NCBI GenBank assembly: GCA_020466095.1
Contig: CM035808.1
Location: 46,082,393-46,146,392, forward strand
Direction of reading: 5' to 3'
Length of the DNA stretch: 64,000 nt
DNA from: Chlorops oryzae
Lineage: Eukaryota > Arthropoda > Insecta > Diptera > Chloropidae
Position 1 is the first letter of the stretch. The number at the start of each line of letters is the position of its first letter. A program made the translations under genes and the position numbers. The notes under the pieces are model-generated. The model had not been told where the DNA came from and searched no databases. It saw nothing but the letters and a program-made list of their open reading frames with translations. This document shows, piece by piece, positions 20,307 through 33,449 of this stretch.

Positions 20307-23300
20307 ATTGGCCTGTGATTACCTACATAGAAATTGAACTGTCTTGTCGAAACTAAACGGTCCTCTAAACTGTTATCACTCTTTCGAGGTTTCGGGAAAG
20401 GCTTTTTAATCGAGTGAGGCCCAAGGTTGATACTAAAACTTATCAAATTATCTATGTTTAAGATCTAAACATCCTCGGTTCTATACATCCTCTGAACCTC
20501 TGCAAATAAGGCCAAAAAACATTTAATTTTATCTTAAAGTCTTCTAAAAACAAAATCTTGTCTCATTAAAATTTCCCTAAGGACTTATCTTCCCAAAGTC
20601 TGCGCTAAAGCTCAGAAATTTCCAATAATTTTGGGCAGATTTCGCTAAGGTTGTACCAATGTAAGCGGGTCACTAATCAAAGGAGAACTGGATCAGAAAA
20701 TTATTTCATAATTCACTTATAATCCTCCAAGAGGTACAGTTTTTTCCAATATTAAAATACTATAGTTATTCTAGGATAATCCATAACATCCCAATTTACA
20801 AGAGTTCCACCTTTGCCTTGAAAGCCTCATTACGAGGCAATTGATTTTAGAACTGATCCGACGATCTCCATAAATATATCACAACGAATACCAAATAAAA
20901 TTCCACTGTGCCCATAATACAAATAAACACAGAAGCTTTTTTTTTGATGGCTCATACCGTCCCCATTTCTCTGTATGACTGCACCTGTCTCTGACGAATT
21001 CACTCAATGATTAATTCCGAGAGTCGAGTTGGCTGCCAGAATGAGCGCCAAAAAAAAAACTCTCACCAATTGACAGTGACTTTTCGCTTAAAACAAATTG
21101 TTCGACAGCTTCGATAAGATCACGGACGTGTTCACGTAAACGTAGACGAAGACATGCAACGTCACGCCAACGCCGACGAATGATAAGTTCAGCGTTTGAA
21201 AAGGCAATTCAATTTCATCAACCTTAATTTTCAATTTTATTTTTTCCTTATTTGTCGCATGACAGCCGCAAAGTGGCTGCCGTTTTCGTTTACGTATTCG
21301 CAATTACTCTTGCGAGCAGTTACGGTAGCAAGAAAGTCCATCATCGCAAAACGCCTCATAGATAATCTAAAAAAGATAGTTGAGCTCGCGTGGCTCTAAG
21401 TTGATTTACATTTCATTTGTAGGAGGTTTTTTTCACCTTCCTAACCTTAAACTACATTTGCTTGCAGGCGCCACGGTTTTCTTGAACCACTTAATGATCC
21501 TCAATGACTCAAAGCTGTTAGCATGACATGCACATGATCTACTTTCGTTCATATAATCGGTGATTGGGGGCAGCAGCTTCAGTGAAGTTTAAGCGCGGTA
21601 GGGGGAAATTTTTGAAAAGAGTTACGTCAATGTTTTTAATTTTGAGTGATTGTTAAAGACCCTTTAATCGCTTTAAGAATGACTTTCTTATAGAGTACAG
21701 AGAAAATTTACTCCATTCATGCTAAGACTCCTTAGAAGGTGCATATGCAGCAAAGGCATTACAAAACTCGCAATTCATTGAAATTCATCAAATTTCCGAA
21801 GAGTTTTGAAACCCAAAACCCCTGCCTGCGTGTACCTACCCATTGATTGAGAATTCATAATCGTTGACATACTTGAGATTTAAATAAAGTGTGCCAATTT
21901 TTTCCAACAAGCCTTGGCTTTGGTATTCTAAGGGTATTATGCCACAATTGTTGTAATGGAGCCAGACATTTTTAGCTTCGATTTGTTTCAGATTTCCGCT
22001 CAAGCTCAATCATTTTTTCCCCAATATCTCATGAGACATTTAGTACCACGCCTCTTCTTTCTCAGCTAAAATCATCGTCGAAAATCAGGCAGAATTTTTG
22101 GTAATAAATGTCTGTGGAATTAGTATTACCTGAATTCTAAGTCATCCCTAATCTGTCTTCTTAATTTTTTTTTTTTCACTTTTTTCATATGTAACTGATA
22201 ATTCGAAGTCTTGCAAAGAAGTGACAAGTGGTTCAATATTTTAATATGAAGAACCCATAGATTTCATAGATGTCGAGTTCTTTTGAATCGGTTTACTTTC
22301 TCCCTGCTCTAAGAAATATCAAGGCCCACTAGAACTAAACAAAAAATAAAGTACTAAGTTATTTTTCATAAATAAATAAACCGACTCAGGCCCATAAAGA
22401 AAAAGGAACTCCCTCGTCCAAAATATTTAGCAAAAAAAATGACTACTATCTAACCGGAGGGCTTTTCGGTTTCTTTGAGGGGCCTCTTTTTGTAGCTAGT
22501 TCTCTGTTGGAATTTCCCCTTCCCACCTACATCTCGAGAGGGTCGAACCAACAATTTAGCAAAACTATGTGCATTCTCATATGCAGCATGAATGACCAAA
22601 AATGCCGTAGAGCAACATTGAGAATGCATGAACCGGTCGAAAACGGTTGAGCACTCTGAAGAGCGCAAGAAGTCAACCAGAAAACATAAACGAACCGTTT
22701 CGTGTTGAGAGTCGCAGTGCAAGACGCATGCGCACAGACGAACAAAACGAGTCTTTTGATGTGAAGTGTGCTTGGCTTTTTCGGTTGGTGTTGAAAGACG
22801 TCTGCTTTTATTTTTTTATAATTTTTTTTCCTTTTTTATTTCTTCAATCCACAGACTTTAAACTGTTTGAGTTGAAGTTTTCAGTAGGAAATCGGCACTG
22901 CAACGTGATGGTACACGAAAACGGTTAAAAGAAATTTTTGAATTCGATAATTTTGGAATTTTGAGAGAGAAAAAATTCCAAAACGGAAGTTTATGAAAGC
23001 GTCGAAAGTTAGTTATTGTGGCCAGACAACTGGGCTGGCTGGTCCCGATATTCAATGATAGAAGAAAAAAAAAATGAGCGTACGTGACGAGATAGTAAAA
23101 CGCACAGGCCATTAATTAATTATCAAAAAATAATATAGCAATCGCAACAAGGAAAAAGAAAATGAGAAATGATTTTTAAGTGAAATACAAAAAGAGTGCA
23201 CGAAGCCGGAGTAAATAATAACAGAAATTTGTGCTGAGAAAGTGCGAATTTAATAGGGGGGCAAAAATCTGTTTGCGCATGCGCAACATGATTCGACGAG

Positions 23301-23394
23301 TGAATTCAATTTTTGAGTAATTTTCTATTTAAAATTGGAATAAAAAATTTGCGGATTCTCACTGAATTTGCATATTCAATAGTCATTCATCGAA
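20307..23394. other. Spacer and probable 5' region of gene E
   Basis: No coding region is supported. The last kilobase should hold the promoter and 5' UTR of gene E. The stretch 22640-22760 is relatively GC-rich (GAGAGTCGCAGTGCAAGACG...), but no core promoter can be named. Confidence 0.45.
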
Positions 23395-26300
23395 ATGGTT
23401 GTGATATTCCCCTCATTGGCCGCCTCATTGGGTGGCTTCATATTTAAGGCGAGTGCCAGTGCATCGAGTGGCGCGTCGGCAGGCCTAGCTGCAATTGGAG
23501 CCTCGAAACTGGGTCTTGCGATCGCTGGCGCTATTAAAGTGGCATCTGCGATCATCGGTGTGGGTAAATTGGCAATTTTGCCGTTTCTAATCGCCGCAAT
23601 TGCCTATTATAATTACGATTTATTCGATCCGGAGAATCGACCATTCAACGTACCTGTAGTCGAACTTGCCTATGATTTCGTAATTATTGGTGGCGGTTCA
23701 GCTGGAACTGTTTTGGCTTCAAGGTTATCGGAAATAAGGAATTGGAAGATATTATTACTCGAAGCTGGCGGCCATGAGACGGAAATATCTGATGTTCCAC
23801 TGCTGTCGTTGTATCTACATAAAAGTAAAATGGACTGGAAATATAGGTGAGCACCTACTTTCTTTGGCCTTGTATAATTTTAAAGAAATTATTCACGCCC
23901 CAAAATTCAGCCCACAGTCAATCCGTGAAATATTGATTCCAAACTTTCAGTTTTCAATGCTGTGTTCGAAACTCAAAGGTCTACATTAGCGAAACATGCT
24001 CAATGGTTTTGACTGCATTGTGCATTCAAAATCCGAAGCCCTTCACGCAAGCCTTTGAAAATTTGTTTCTTTCAATTTATGCTGCACCGGTAGCTTACTA
24101 AAAATTAAGTAAATATGTGACCAGTTTTTTCTTTTAAATTCACAGCATTTTTATTGCATCACCAAAATTCGGAACAAGTCGAAGCTTGTTAAGCGATTAT
24201 TCGAGAGAAAAAACAGATGCGATGCGATGATGAAAGAAATTTTTCACCGGCTTCGAAGAAGACAACAATGAAGATCGTCGTCATCAATTCAATTTTCTTC
24301 ACATTTCTTCTTTTTTCGGGATTTCTTTCAACAAATTTTATTGAGAAAAAACAAATGTGGGTTTTTTTATTGTTGATGATGGTCTTATGTAAGGGGCGAC
24401 TAATAAGCTGTTAGTGCCAGAATCATGTTCACGCATTGGGTTTTTTTGGTTTGTCCGATGCCTAATATTTACCGTAAGACGCATAAATTGAATTTTTTGT
24501 GCAATTTTATTTAATCTGGAGTTTGAGATAGGCGTCTCTACTTTGAAATGGGTATAGAAGTAGATATAGACCTAGTAAAATTCCAAAAATATTATGTGAG
24601 CGTGAAATTATGAAACTTTATTTATTTATCGATTGAAAGCACTTTCATTTGACACTTTGGTGCGAATTGTTGGGCATAGTCGATAAGATAATAACGCAGA
24701 AAGCATAAAAATATGACCTAATTTTTAAATTTATTTGAACCTCAGGCACTGAGTTCGAAGCTTTAAGCTGTATTTCTTAATTTAATTGCTTTGATGAAAC
24801 ATATATTTATGCTCTGAGGCAATCTGAAGAAATAGCTTAACTTTAAGGCCATGAATGATTAATTAAAATGATTTAATTATCGTAATTGAGCGAAAAACTG
24901 TTTTCTTCACTAGCTTGCAAAACAGTTTAATGACTATGATAGTCTAAACTATTAGCTTTTTATGAAGACTTTATGGCTTAATTATAAAATTCGAAAGATT
25001 TTCTTTATTTTACCACTTAAAACATGCTTTTCAACAGAAGATTTAAGAAAAACTTTCAACAATGTTACTAAACTTAATAAAAAAAATTTTTAGTTCCTTC
25101 TTGACACCTCCATTTGTCATTAAATTGAAGCTATTGACTTTGAATGCCCCGTAAATAGCACCATACCAATGGCTACCAAAAGTCCCATGCAAACATACAT
25201 CTTTGTCGAAAAGCCTTTCCCCAATGTGGAATGCAATTCCAGTGGGAAAACTTGTTTCAAAAGGAAATACAATAACCAATTTGAATTTATGTGTGTAATT
25301 TGCCATTTCAAAAGTTTTTCTTTGTATTTTTTTTAAATAAAACAAAAGACTTAAGGCACGAACGCAAAGGAAATTATCATAATTTTGCATTTAAAACGTT
25401 TATTTAAATCGAATTAAATAAATTCAAATGCCGACAGGTTTCTAATTTCACTGAAAGGAAAATTAATTCGTTTTTGGGAAAATACTTTGATTTTTCATTC
25501 TCCTCTAGTGAGCATACCTTTTCATATCGAATTCAAAGAGTTCATTAAGAGCTCGTAGTCTCATCGTTAATACTATATATAACACTAAGCAAAATACCAA
25601 TCAATTTCAAATATCGAAAGTTTAGCGTTTGAGGACAGTTTCCTTTCGCAAACAAATATCAAATTTTTCCCTTTTATCGAACAAACTTTAAGTTATGCCT
25701 CTATTTGCTCTTCAATTACGTACTTGGCTGCTTAAAGGGAGTTACTATCACCATCATTACCATCTCTTTCTCTTAGTGATGCAGTGGTCCAATGCTAATG
25801 TGCTTGTTAGTTAAATATTTTTGCTTCAAATCGCCTAGTTAGTTGCACCTCAATACACATCTGATATCGATTTTTATTTTCAGTTAAAACACTAAAAGCG
25901 TCATAAAAACAAATAAACCAAAAATTCAAATAGATTAACTTTCGCTTTTCATACCTAACTAATTTTTTCGGTATTTCTTTGTTTTAATTTTCGTGTTGGG
26001 CGTGTTGGTTTAGTTATTTTTTTTTTTATTTTTCCCGTCAAAATAAGAGGTCACTTTTGAGGTTTTTTTTTACTTCGCAATATTGGGCTACGTGATGCGC
26101 AAAGTTCAATGTCTTGAACAAAAAGGTTAAGGTGAACTGAAGATTTTTGACTAAGAAAATGATCATGCGATCTTTTTTCTACTTACAAAAGCTCTTTTGT
26201 CATTAATCAACTGGAAATTATTCGTATTCGGACAAAAAAATTCTTATTAAAGATTTGGATTAAGATTTTAATTGAAGTGAGTTTGTTGCCCAAGTCTTTT

Positions 26301-29300
26301 GTTTTTTCGGCATGAGCTTAGTCCAATTTGCAGATTTTAGCTATAAAATTCTTACAAGGACTTCTTACTCTGTATTTTTCCGATTTAATTGTTTCACTTG
26401 CCTTCGATTTGAGATTTTTTTTTCATACATGAAAACTGATTTTGTTGATTTGTACGCTATAATTTGAGCGAGTGTTGTGAGACCGCATCGAAAGAGCCAG
26501 TTTTGGTGTACTCAACCGAATCGTACCGAGACACAAAAACAAAAATGTGTTTTTATGAACCAAAATCTAGAAAATCAAAACTTTTTCTCTATTGTTAAAT
26601 CAATAAAGCTCCAAATCTTATGAATATTTTTTATTTTTCGAAATCCTAAAACACAACTGAAGGGGGAAAACTTGTGCATCGATGACGGAAATGCATTTGA
26701 ACAGCTGATGCCAGGCGTCAACTTAGGCATGCACAAAAATGAGTTTTCGGTTGAAAGCACGTTTTGATTGCTCGCTGCCTTTTCAGACCGGTCGACAGTC
26801 AGCGGCAGCCAGGCCAGTTACGGCGGTGGTATGTTGTACTTGCCACGCGTTTTGCCACTTTTAATGGAATTAGGTTAATCGGTTAGTGCAACAACGAGCG
26901 AAAGGACGTCGATTACACTGAAAAAAAAAATAATTTGACGGTTTTGATTTAACACACTTTTTGCTGTCATTGCTATCTTTTAATTGGTTTTCTTGCAGCA
27001 TTTTGTGTTAATTTGAAAAAACTTTTAAAAGTAAATTTCGTTGAGCCCAATTAAAATTAAATTAATGATTTAATTTCATTAAAATGATTAACCTTGGCCA
27101 TTAAAGCAGTTTTTAAAAATTTTTTACTCACGCGAGGTCGAAAAATGCCTCCGGCAGGGAGCAAAACTATTACAGCCCATTAATATAACGAACAAAAAAC
27201 TACAGAAAAATTTTTAACTGCTTCAATTTATAAAATGAGCTGTCAAGGTGTCGGCAAACACTTTTCTTCTTTCACCTTTGTTGAGGGTATAATTTTAAGG
27301 TTTTCTTGTTTTCATTGTTGTGATTGAGGTTTTTTTCTTCTTCTCTTGATCTACCATAAACAGTCTCTCTCCGGTTGCAATGACTTTGTGCCTCTCAATG
27401 TGTGGGAACAATTGACAAATGATTGCCTAATTGATAGCGGGTTAAGTCTATGTGAACCGTTTATGTTTTTATTAGGGAGATATTATGTAATGGATTTTAA
27501 AGTCTGTTTATTTAAACTATTTTTATTATATTAAAAAATATTTTTCAATTATTTTGATGAAGATTTTGATTCAATAAAGAGGATATTTTAGAGGCTCTCA
27601 TTTAAAATTAATAAAAAAAATTTTTAAGTGGTCTGGCTGCAACTGACTTTATAGAATTACGATTAAATTAACCTTAGCCTGATAGTGCCTATAGTCTGCG
27701 TGTACACGTTTCGTCTTGATCTTCTGTGATCACCATATTTAGCGCAGTTCTTTCTCTTTTTGGTTTGAAATGAAAAATCTTAATTTTTTCCAATTGAGAA
27801 CAAATTTTCACATCTCACTTCGCTCTAATTCTATGCGTATTAACCTTTAAAATACCAAAAACTCTCACATAAGTCAACACTTTTAAGTGAAAATTTGTTT
27901 ACAAAAATGATACTTTATAGAGTTAATGAAATGAAACCATTTTGGAGTTTATAATAATTTTTCTCGACTTTCTTTCCGATTGGAGGTGAAAAAGTTCGTT
28001 GCTTAAGTCTTTCGTTTCGAAATGAACCTTTTAATTCATATTTATTTCTTCACTATATTGTTATCTATGCATATGCCACTGTGCCATCGATGATATTTTG
28101 GTTTCATGAATTCAAAAATTGATCATTGAAGAGCACAACGGGAAAAATTTAAAACAAGACGAACGCGAAAGAGAAAAAAATAACAAAAAATTATGGAACC
28201 GATGGAAATTTTTCTTTTTGAGCTACTTAGTTCAAACTGATAAAAGAGCACAAGCAATAGATATGAAGTGGGAAAGCTCAAATGTGGTGTAAGCTCTCTT
28301 TTAGGCTCATCCAAACATCAATTTCGTTTTCAAATGAAGACTTTGTTGCCGCATAGATATGCACGGAAGAGCGTAACTCCGATAAGCAAAACAAAGTGGA
28401 AATTTTATTTATACATTTTTTTTTTCATACCGTTAAAACAATTATCTTGTAGCATGACTGAATTAATTGCCAACAAAAATGCAATTTCATGCAATGATAT
28501 GTGCTGTAATCAACATAAAGACATGAAAATGTTCATTTAAATGTTCATGCAACCGGCGTTTGACAAAGCAGCCGGTACTTTTTTGGGCTAACAAAAAAAG
28601 CGGAAATGCTATTTAATTGAAGGGAAAGACTGAGGCGTTTAACATGGTACCATATATTTTTTATCATCATTTTCTGTTCAAAAGAAAGCATGTTGGATCG
28701 TGGTGGGCTTATGAAAGACGAAGTTTAACGTTTGAAGTTTGATTAAGAGACCGAAAAACGTCAAAAGTTATTGAGTGCTATTATGAAATTCCAGTTCGAG
28801 AATCAACTAGACAAGATAGCACTAATTCACAGCTCTGTTAGGTGGTGCGGGGAGGGAGTTGAAGGATGATTTCCACGGACCAGTCTTAGGGAAAAGGCCC
28901 CCAATGAAGGAGGTGCATCTTTGCAGACGCGGTGATTTCCTTTTTCCGTCAAGGGGTCCCAGGCTGCAGAAAAGGGACCCGCACTACCGCCATACGCTTA
29001 GGTAAAAGACTGGTTTCACGGAGAGAGGAACCCTCTGGACCCCTAATTTATCCCGGCAAATCTGCTTATTTATTTTCCTTTAATACATTGAAGCTACTCT
29101 CTTAAAAATGATCAATCTCATGGCAATAAAATTGAAAAATTGCCGCAAAAATTCTTCATTGCGTATCAAACCCATATGGCCCATTATGGCAAAAATCGCT
29201 GCACGAACTTTTTATGTACAATGTCTGCGAATTGCAAAAATAATCACAATTAAGACGCACAGAGAAAAGAGAAGGAATAGCAAAACTGGCACAGTTAAGC

Positions 29301-32300
29301 GATAGCAAAGTGCAAGATAATGAAATAGCCAACTTCAACTAAAAATATCGCTAAAATGAAAAAGCCGGTTCTGGTGCAATCGTGCATTACACGCCATTGC
29401 AAAATCCTTGCCTCAAGTGGTGCTCAAAATTTTCAGATAGGCGACGAGGTGTTGTGGGGAAAGCGGGCTTATTTCTTTTTCGCTTCTCTTCGGGTTTAAT
29501 TCATCAGAAAATTGTAATGTTTCATCAAAAGTTTCGATGTGTCTTACAGCATTAGATGTTTCCATTCATTTCACGGGGCATAAAAGTCATTGGTCAACTT
29601 TGGATTTAACCCATTTTTGACCGACAAATTTACATTAATTTTGTGCCTTTAAAGCAACAGTCGGCAAAAATGGGTTAAGTGTTCCTTAATATAGTAAGGA
29701 CTTTAATGAAAAAAAGCTCCTCTTTATAAATAAATGAAAGTGGATATTTCACTGGTGCCCACGTCTTGAGATTTCACTTGAATAAGGCCAGTGCCTTCCT
29801 TGATGCTTTTTCCTGCAATGCTACCAAATTTTTATGCTTTCTCAGTACATTCGCACAAATTGCTACCCTGGAATTGGAAACCTCTGATGTAACCATATGC
29901 AATTCTTTTGGAAACATTAGTTTTCATTAAAAATATGGACACATGTCTGCTATCGTACTCTGATTCTCATCCAAATGAAATGTTCCATACGAAACTCACT
30001 TATAAATCATATTTGAACAATGGACAATGGCAGCGAATTGGATATTAATTTCCATACATTTTCCTAGATATTTGAAAATTGCAGTCTTTTGTGGGGTATT
30101 TTTCACTCGCATTTTTCATTGTTGCGTCATTGTAAAGAAGATATATAATTTTAATGCCCACATATTTGGATGCATTTAATTTGAATAATTAAAGCGAGAA
30201 AAAAGAAAAAAAAATTAACTTTAAATATTTTTTGTTTAACAAGGGGCTTTCTATTAGAAACTATTTAGAAATCACTCTTAAGGAGGAAGATTTGTAGCTT
30301 AAAAGACTTTAGCAGTTATTCGTTTCCTATAGCCATTAATATATGAGTTCGAGAGGATTAGAGGCCCGGGAGCTTGCCTTCCTACGGGCCCATCTACAAA
30401 AGAAATGGAAAAATTTCGCCGGTATGTCGGTATTGATCGGATGTTTTCCCTAGTCGGGAGCTTCCTTCACGAAAACTAATGTTGCTAAACGAATACTTCC
30501 TCAATTTTGGGTCTTTTCAAGAAGCCGATCACCTCTTAACTTCCTCTCTCCACAGGGCTGGATACCTATATATATTCCAAGACTTCTGAAATATTTTGAA
30601 AACTAAAACAAATAGCTTTGAATTTGTTGACCGCCGTCACAACTTTACAGGAACATGTTAGATAATTGCGATACAATAAGAGATATTTCAGAAGATTTCT
30701 AGAATGCAATTTTCATAGAGCCCGGAATCTTCGGACGCAACATCATTGGGAAAATACCAAAAACATCGCGATTATTGACTTCACTGTACACTTCATTGTA
30801 AAATTCATCAGTCAACCCATGGGCTGTCTTCACTTGCGATCGACCATCGGACATAACCGAAGCGGAGTTCACCATGAAATTCCTATCGGGCCAATCATCA
30901 CTGGCATTCACATATTTTGTATTGATGAAATCCACCGCCTCAAGAAACAAATGGTTATCCTTAGAAGTAATTTGAGCCTGCTAGGATCCACACTATAATA
31001 TAGTCTTCATTAAGATTTACTAATATTGCTTCTATATCAATATTTAATAAGTTAATGGGTTAAATGATTTGTTTCTTAATGCCATGATCTTCATCAACGA
31101 GTATTCATGATTTTCATAATATCAATATGAACACTCATAAAATATAAAATGGTTTATATAAAACTTCAATTAAGAGCTCATTACATAAACAGCTTTAAAT
31201 AGGCAAGATGAGCGGGCAAAAAATTCGAACAATCAAGCTCACTCTTTCATCGAAGCATAATTTTTTCCGTTTTGTTCATGATACTGTTTTTTTTTTTCTC
31301 CCTTTTCAAACCTTTTTCTTTTCTTTTGAATATGACGAATGATCTGCAGTTGCTGCCTTAAGATCGTACACAAATATTTGTGCCTTGCAAATGGGCTTTG
31401 CCTACTTTTCCACTTGATTCCATAGTGTTTACGCCTATTTTCGATGAATTTTTCGAGTTGAGTGGCATACAAAATTGAGCGATCTGGGCGTCGGTGCTAC
31501 TTTTAATTCGATTACCAATCTCTTTCTTTCAATGTTTGTTTATTTTTGCCGTCCGTTAAATCAAAGTAAGCAGGGTATTGTAAGCTTATGATGATTTCAT
31601 GGGGTTTCTTCCATTAAGATGACACGAGTCATTAGTGAAAGCAAATATGTACATTTTGACTACCATAGAAGAGGAATTTTTGGTCCCCTTCATCGCGTTC
31701 CTAGAGTCTTATTGAATTAAAAAAATATATAAAACCTCTCAAATTAATCTCTATCATATCCGTCTCATTTCCAGAACCCAGCCTCAAAACACCGCTTGCC
31801 AGGCAATGAAGGATCGTCGCTGCTGTTGGACGAGGGGAAAAGTGATCGGCGGGAGTTCTGTGTTGAATACAATGTTATATATACGCGGCAATCGACGGGA
31901 TTTCGATCAATGGGCATCGTTCGGCAACCCTGGTTGGAGCTATGAAGAGATATTGCCATACTTTCGCAAATCGGAAGATCAACGCAATCCTTATCTGGCA
32001 GCCAATAAACGCTACCATGGAACAGGTAAAATTACATAAAATTTCTTCCGTCTCGTTCTCTCATCTGACCTTTGCTTTTAACCCCTTTCAGGTGGACTAT
32101 GGACTGTACAAGATGCCCCATATAATACCCCATTGGGACCAGCATTCTTGCAAGCTGGCGAAGAAATGGGCTACGATATTGTCGATGTGAATGGAGCGCA
32201 ACAGACGGGATTCGCTTTCTACCAGTTTAACATGCGACGAGGAGCGCGAGCGTCAACGGCAAAATCATTTTTGCGTCCAGCACGATTGCGCAAGAATTTG

Positions 32301-33449
32301 CACGTCGCGCTCTTCGCTCACGTCACGAAAATAATCACAGACCCAGAGACGAAACGTGCCGTCGGGGTGCAATTTATTCGCGGCGGTCAATTGCAAAATG
32401 TTTATGCAACGCGTGAAGTCATACTGGCGGCTGGTGCTATCGGCTCGCCGCATTTAATGATGCTGTCTGGCATTGGACCGGCCGATGAGCTGAATCGCGT
32501 TGGCATTCCGCTCGTCCAGCATTTGCCCGGTGTGGGTCAAAATCTACAAGATCACATAGCTGTGGGCGGTATTGCTTTTCTCATCGATTATCCGATATCG
32601 ATTGTTATGAAACGAATGGTCAACGTTAATACGGCGCTGCGATATGCCATCACTGAGGATGGCCCTCTGACGTCGAGCGTCGGTCTCGAGGCGGTGGCTT
32701 TCATCAATACAAAATATGCGAATGCCAGTGATGATTGGCCCGATATGAATTTCATGATGACCTCGGCTTCGGTTATGTCCGATGGTGGATCGCAAGTGAA
32801 GACAGCCCATGGGCTGACTGATGAATTTTACAATGAAGTGTACAGTGAAGTCAATAATCGCGATGTTTTTGGTATTTTCCCAATGATGTTGCGTCCGAAG
32901 AGTCGGGGATACATAAAATTGGCTTCGAAAAATCCCCTCCGGTATCCACTGTTGTATCACAATTATTTGACACATCCCGACGATGTGAATGTGTTGCGCG
33001 AAGGAGTTAAATCAGCTGTGGCAATGGGTGAGACGCAAGCCTTAAAGCGTTTCGGTGCGAGATTCTGGAGCAAACCTCTACCGAATTGTAAGCATCTTCC
33101 GCTGTTCACCGACGAGTATTGGGAATGTGCTATCAGGCAATACACGATGACAATTTATCATATGTCGGGGACTGCGAAAATGGGTCCACCCACCGATCCG
33201 TGGGCCGTTGTTGATCCCGAGCTGAGGGTGTATGGGGTGCCCGGACTGCGCGTTATCGACGCAAGCATTATGCCGACGATAACGAATGGAAATATACACG
33301 CTCCGGTTGTTATGATCGCGGAGAAGGGTGCAGATATGATCAAAAATCTATGGTTAACGAGCGCGAGGAGGCGTAAACGACGATCGCTGCAGACGAATAC
33401 TACAGAAAGCTATAGTGAACCATCATGTGGGAGTGGCAGTTTTACGTAG
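23395..33449 (+). CDS. GMC oxidoreductase E (three exons, 7.9-kb first intron)
   Basis: Exons: 23395-23846, 31775-32025 and 32092-33449. Phases 2 and 1 match across GT-AG junctions, giving 686 residues with no frame break. Residues 1-75 form a long Ala/Ser/Gly-rich, partly hydrophobic leader ending in [23 protein letters not shown]. This suggests a membrane or secretory anchor before the FAD motif [10 protein letters not shown] and [16 protein letters not shown]. Further motifs are [34 protein letters not shown] and [16 protein letters not shown], with the catalytic His at 591. The second catalytic position is His637 (GNIHAP) where the other genes here have Asn. The C-terminal tail contains RRRKRRSL, a furin-like basic site. 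Gene F shares the DPENR leader motif and the ETEISDVP block, so E and F are closer to each other than to A-D. Confidence 0.93.
23847..31774 (+). other. First intron of gene E
   Basis: A 7928-bp intron with donor GTGAGC and acceptor CATTTCCAG. It holds no other host gene. It contains an antisense copy of exon 3 (30706-30947), two dispersed copies of an AAGTYCGTTGCTTAAGTCTTTCG-like word (26278 and 27992), and a GC-rich block at about 28840-29060 (GGGGTCCCAGGCTGCAGAAA and neighbours) that stands out from its surroundings. The size suggests it may carry enhancers; none can be read directly. Confidence 0.75.
30706..30947 (-). pseudogene. Antisense partial copy of gene E exon 3
   Basis: Read on the minus strand this gives [18 protein letters not shown], then [20 protein letters not shown] and [11 protein letters not shown], almost identical to gene E exon 3 at about 32692-32925. 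It has no start, no motifs and no splice sites of its own, so it is a duplicated fragment of roughly 240 bp placed in reverse inside the first intron of the same gene. Because both are in one primary transcript, they could pair. Confidence 0.93.

Noticed and set aside
30666..30998. 110-aa + strand frame and a matching + strand-antisense frame at 32544-32975
   Set aside because: They are opposite-strand shadows of gene E exon 3 and its inverted copy, not a conserved second gene.
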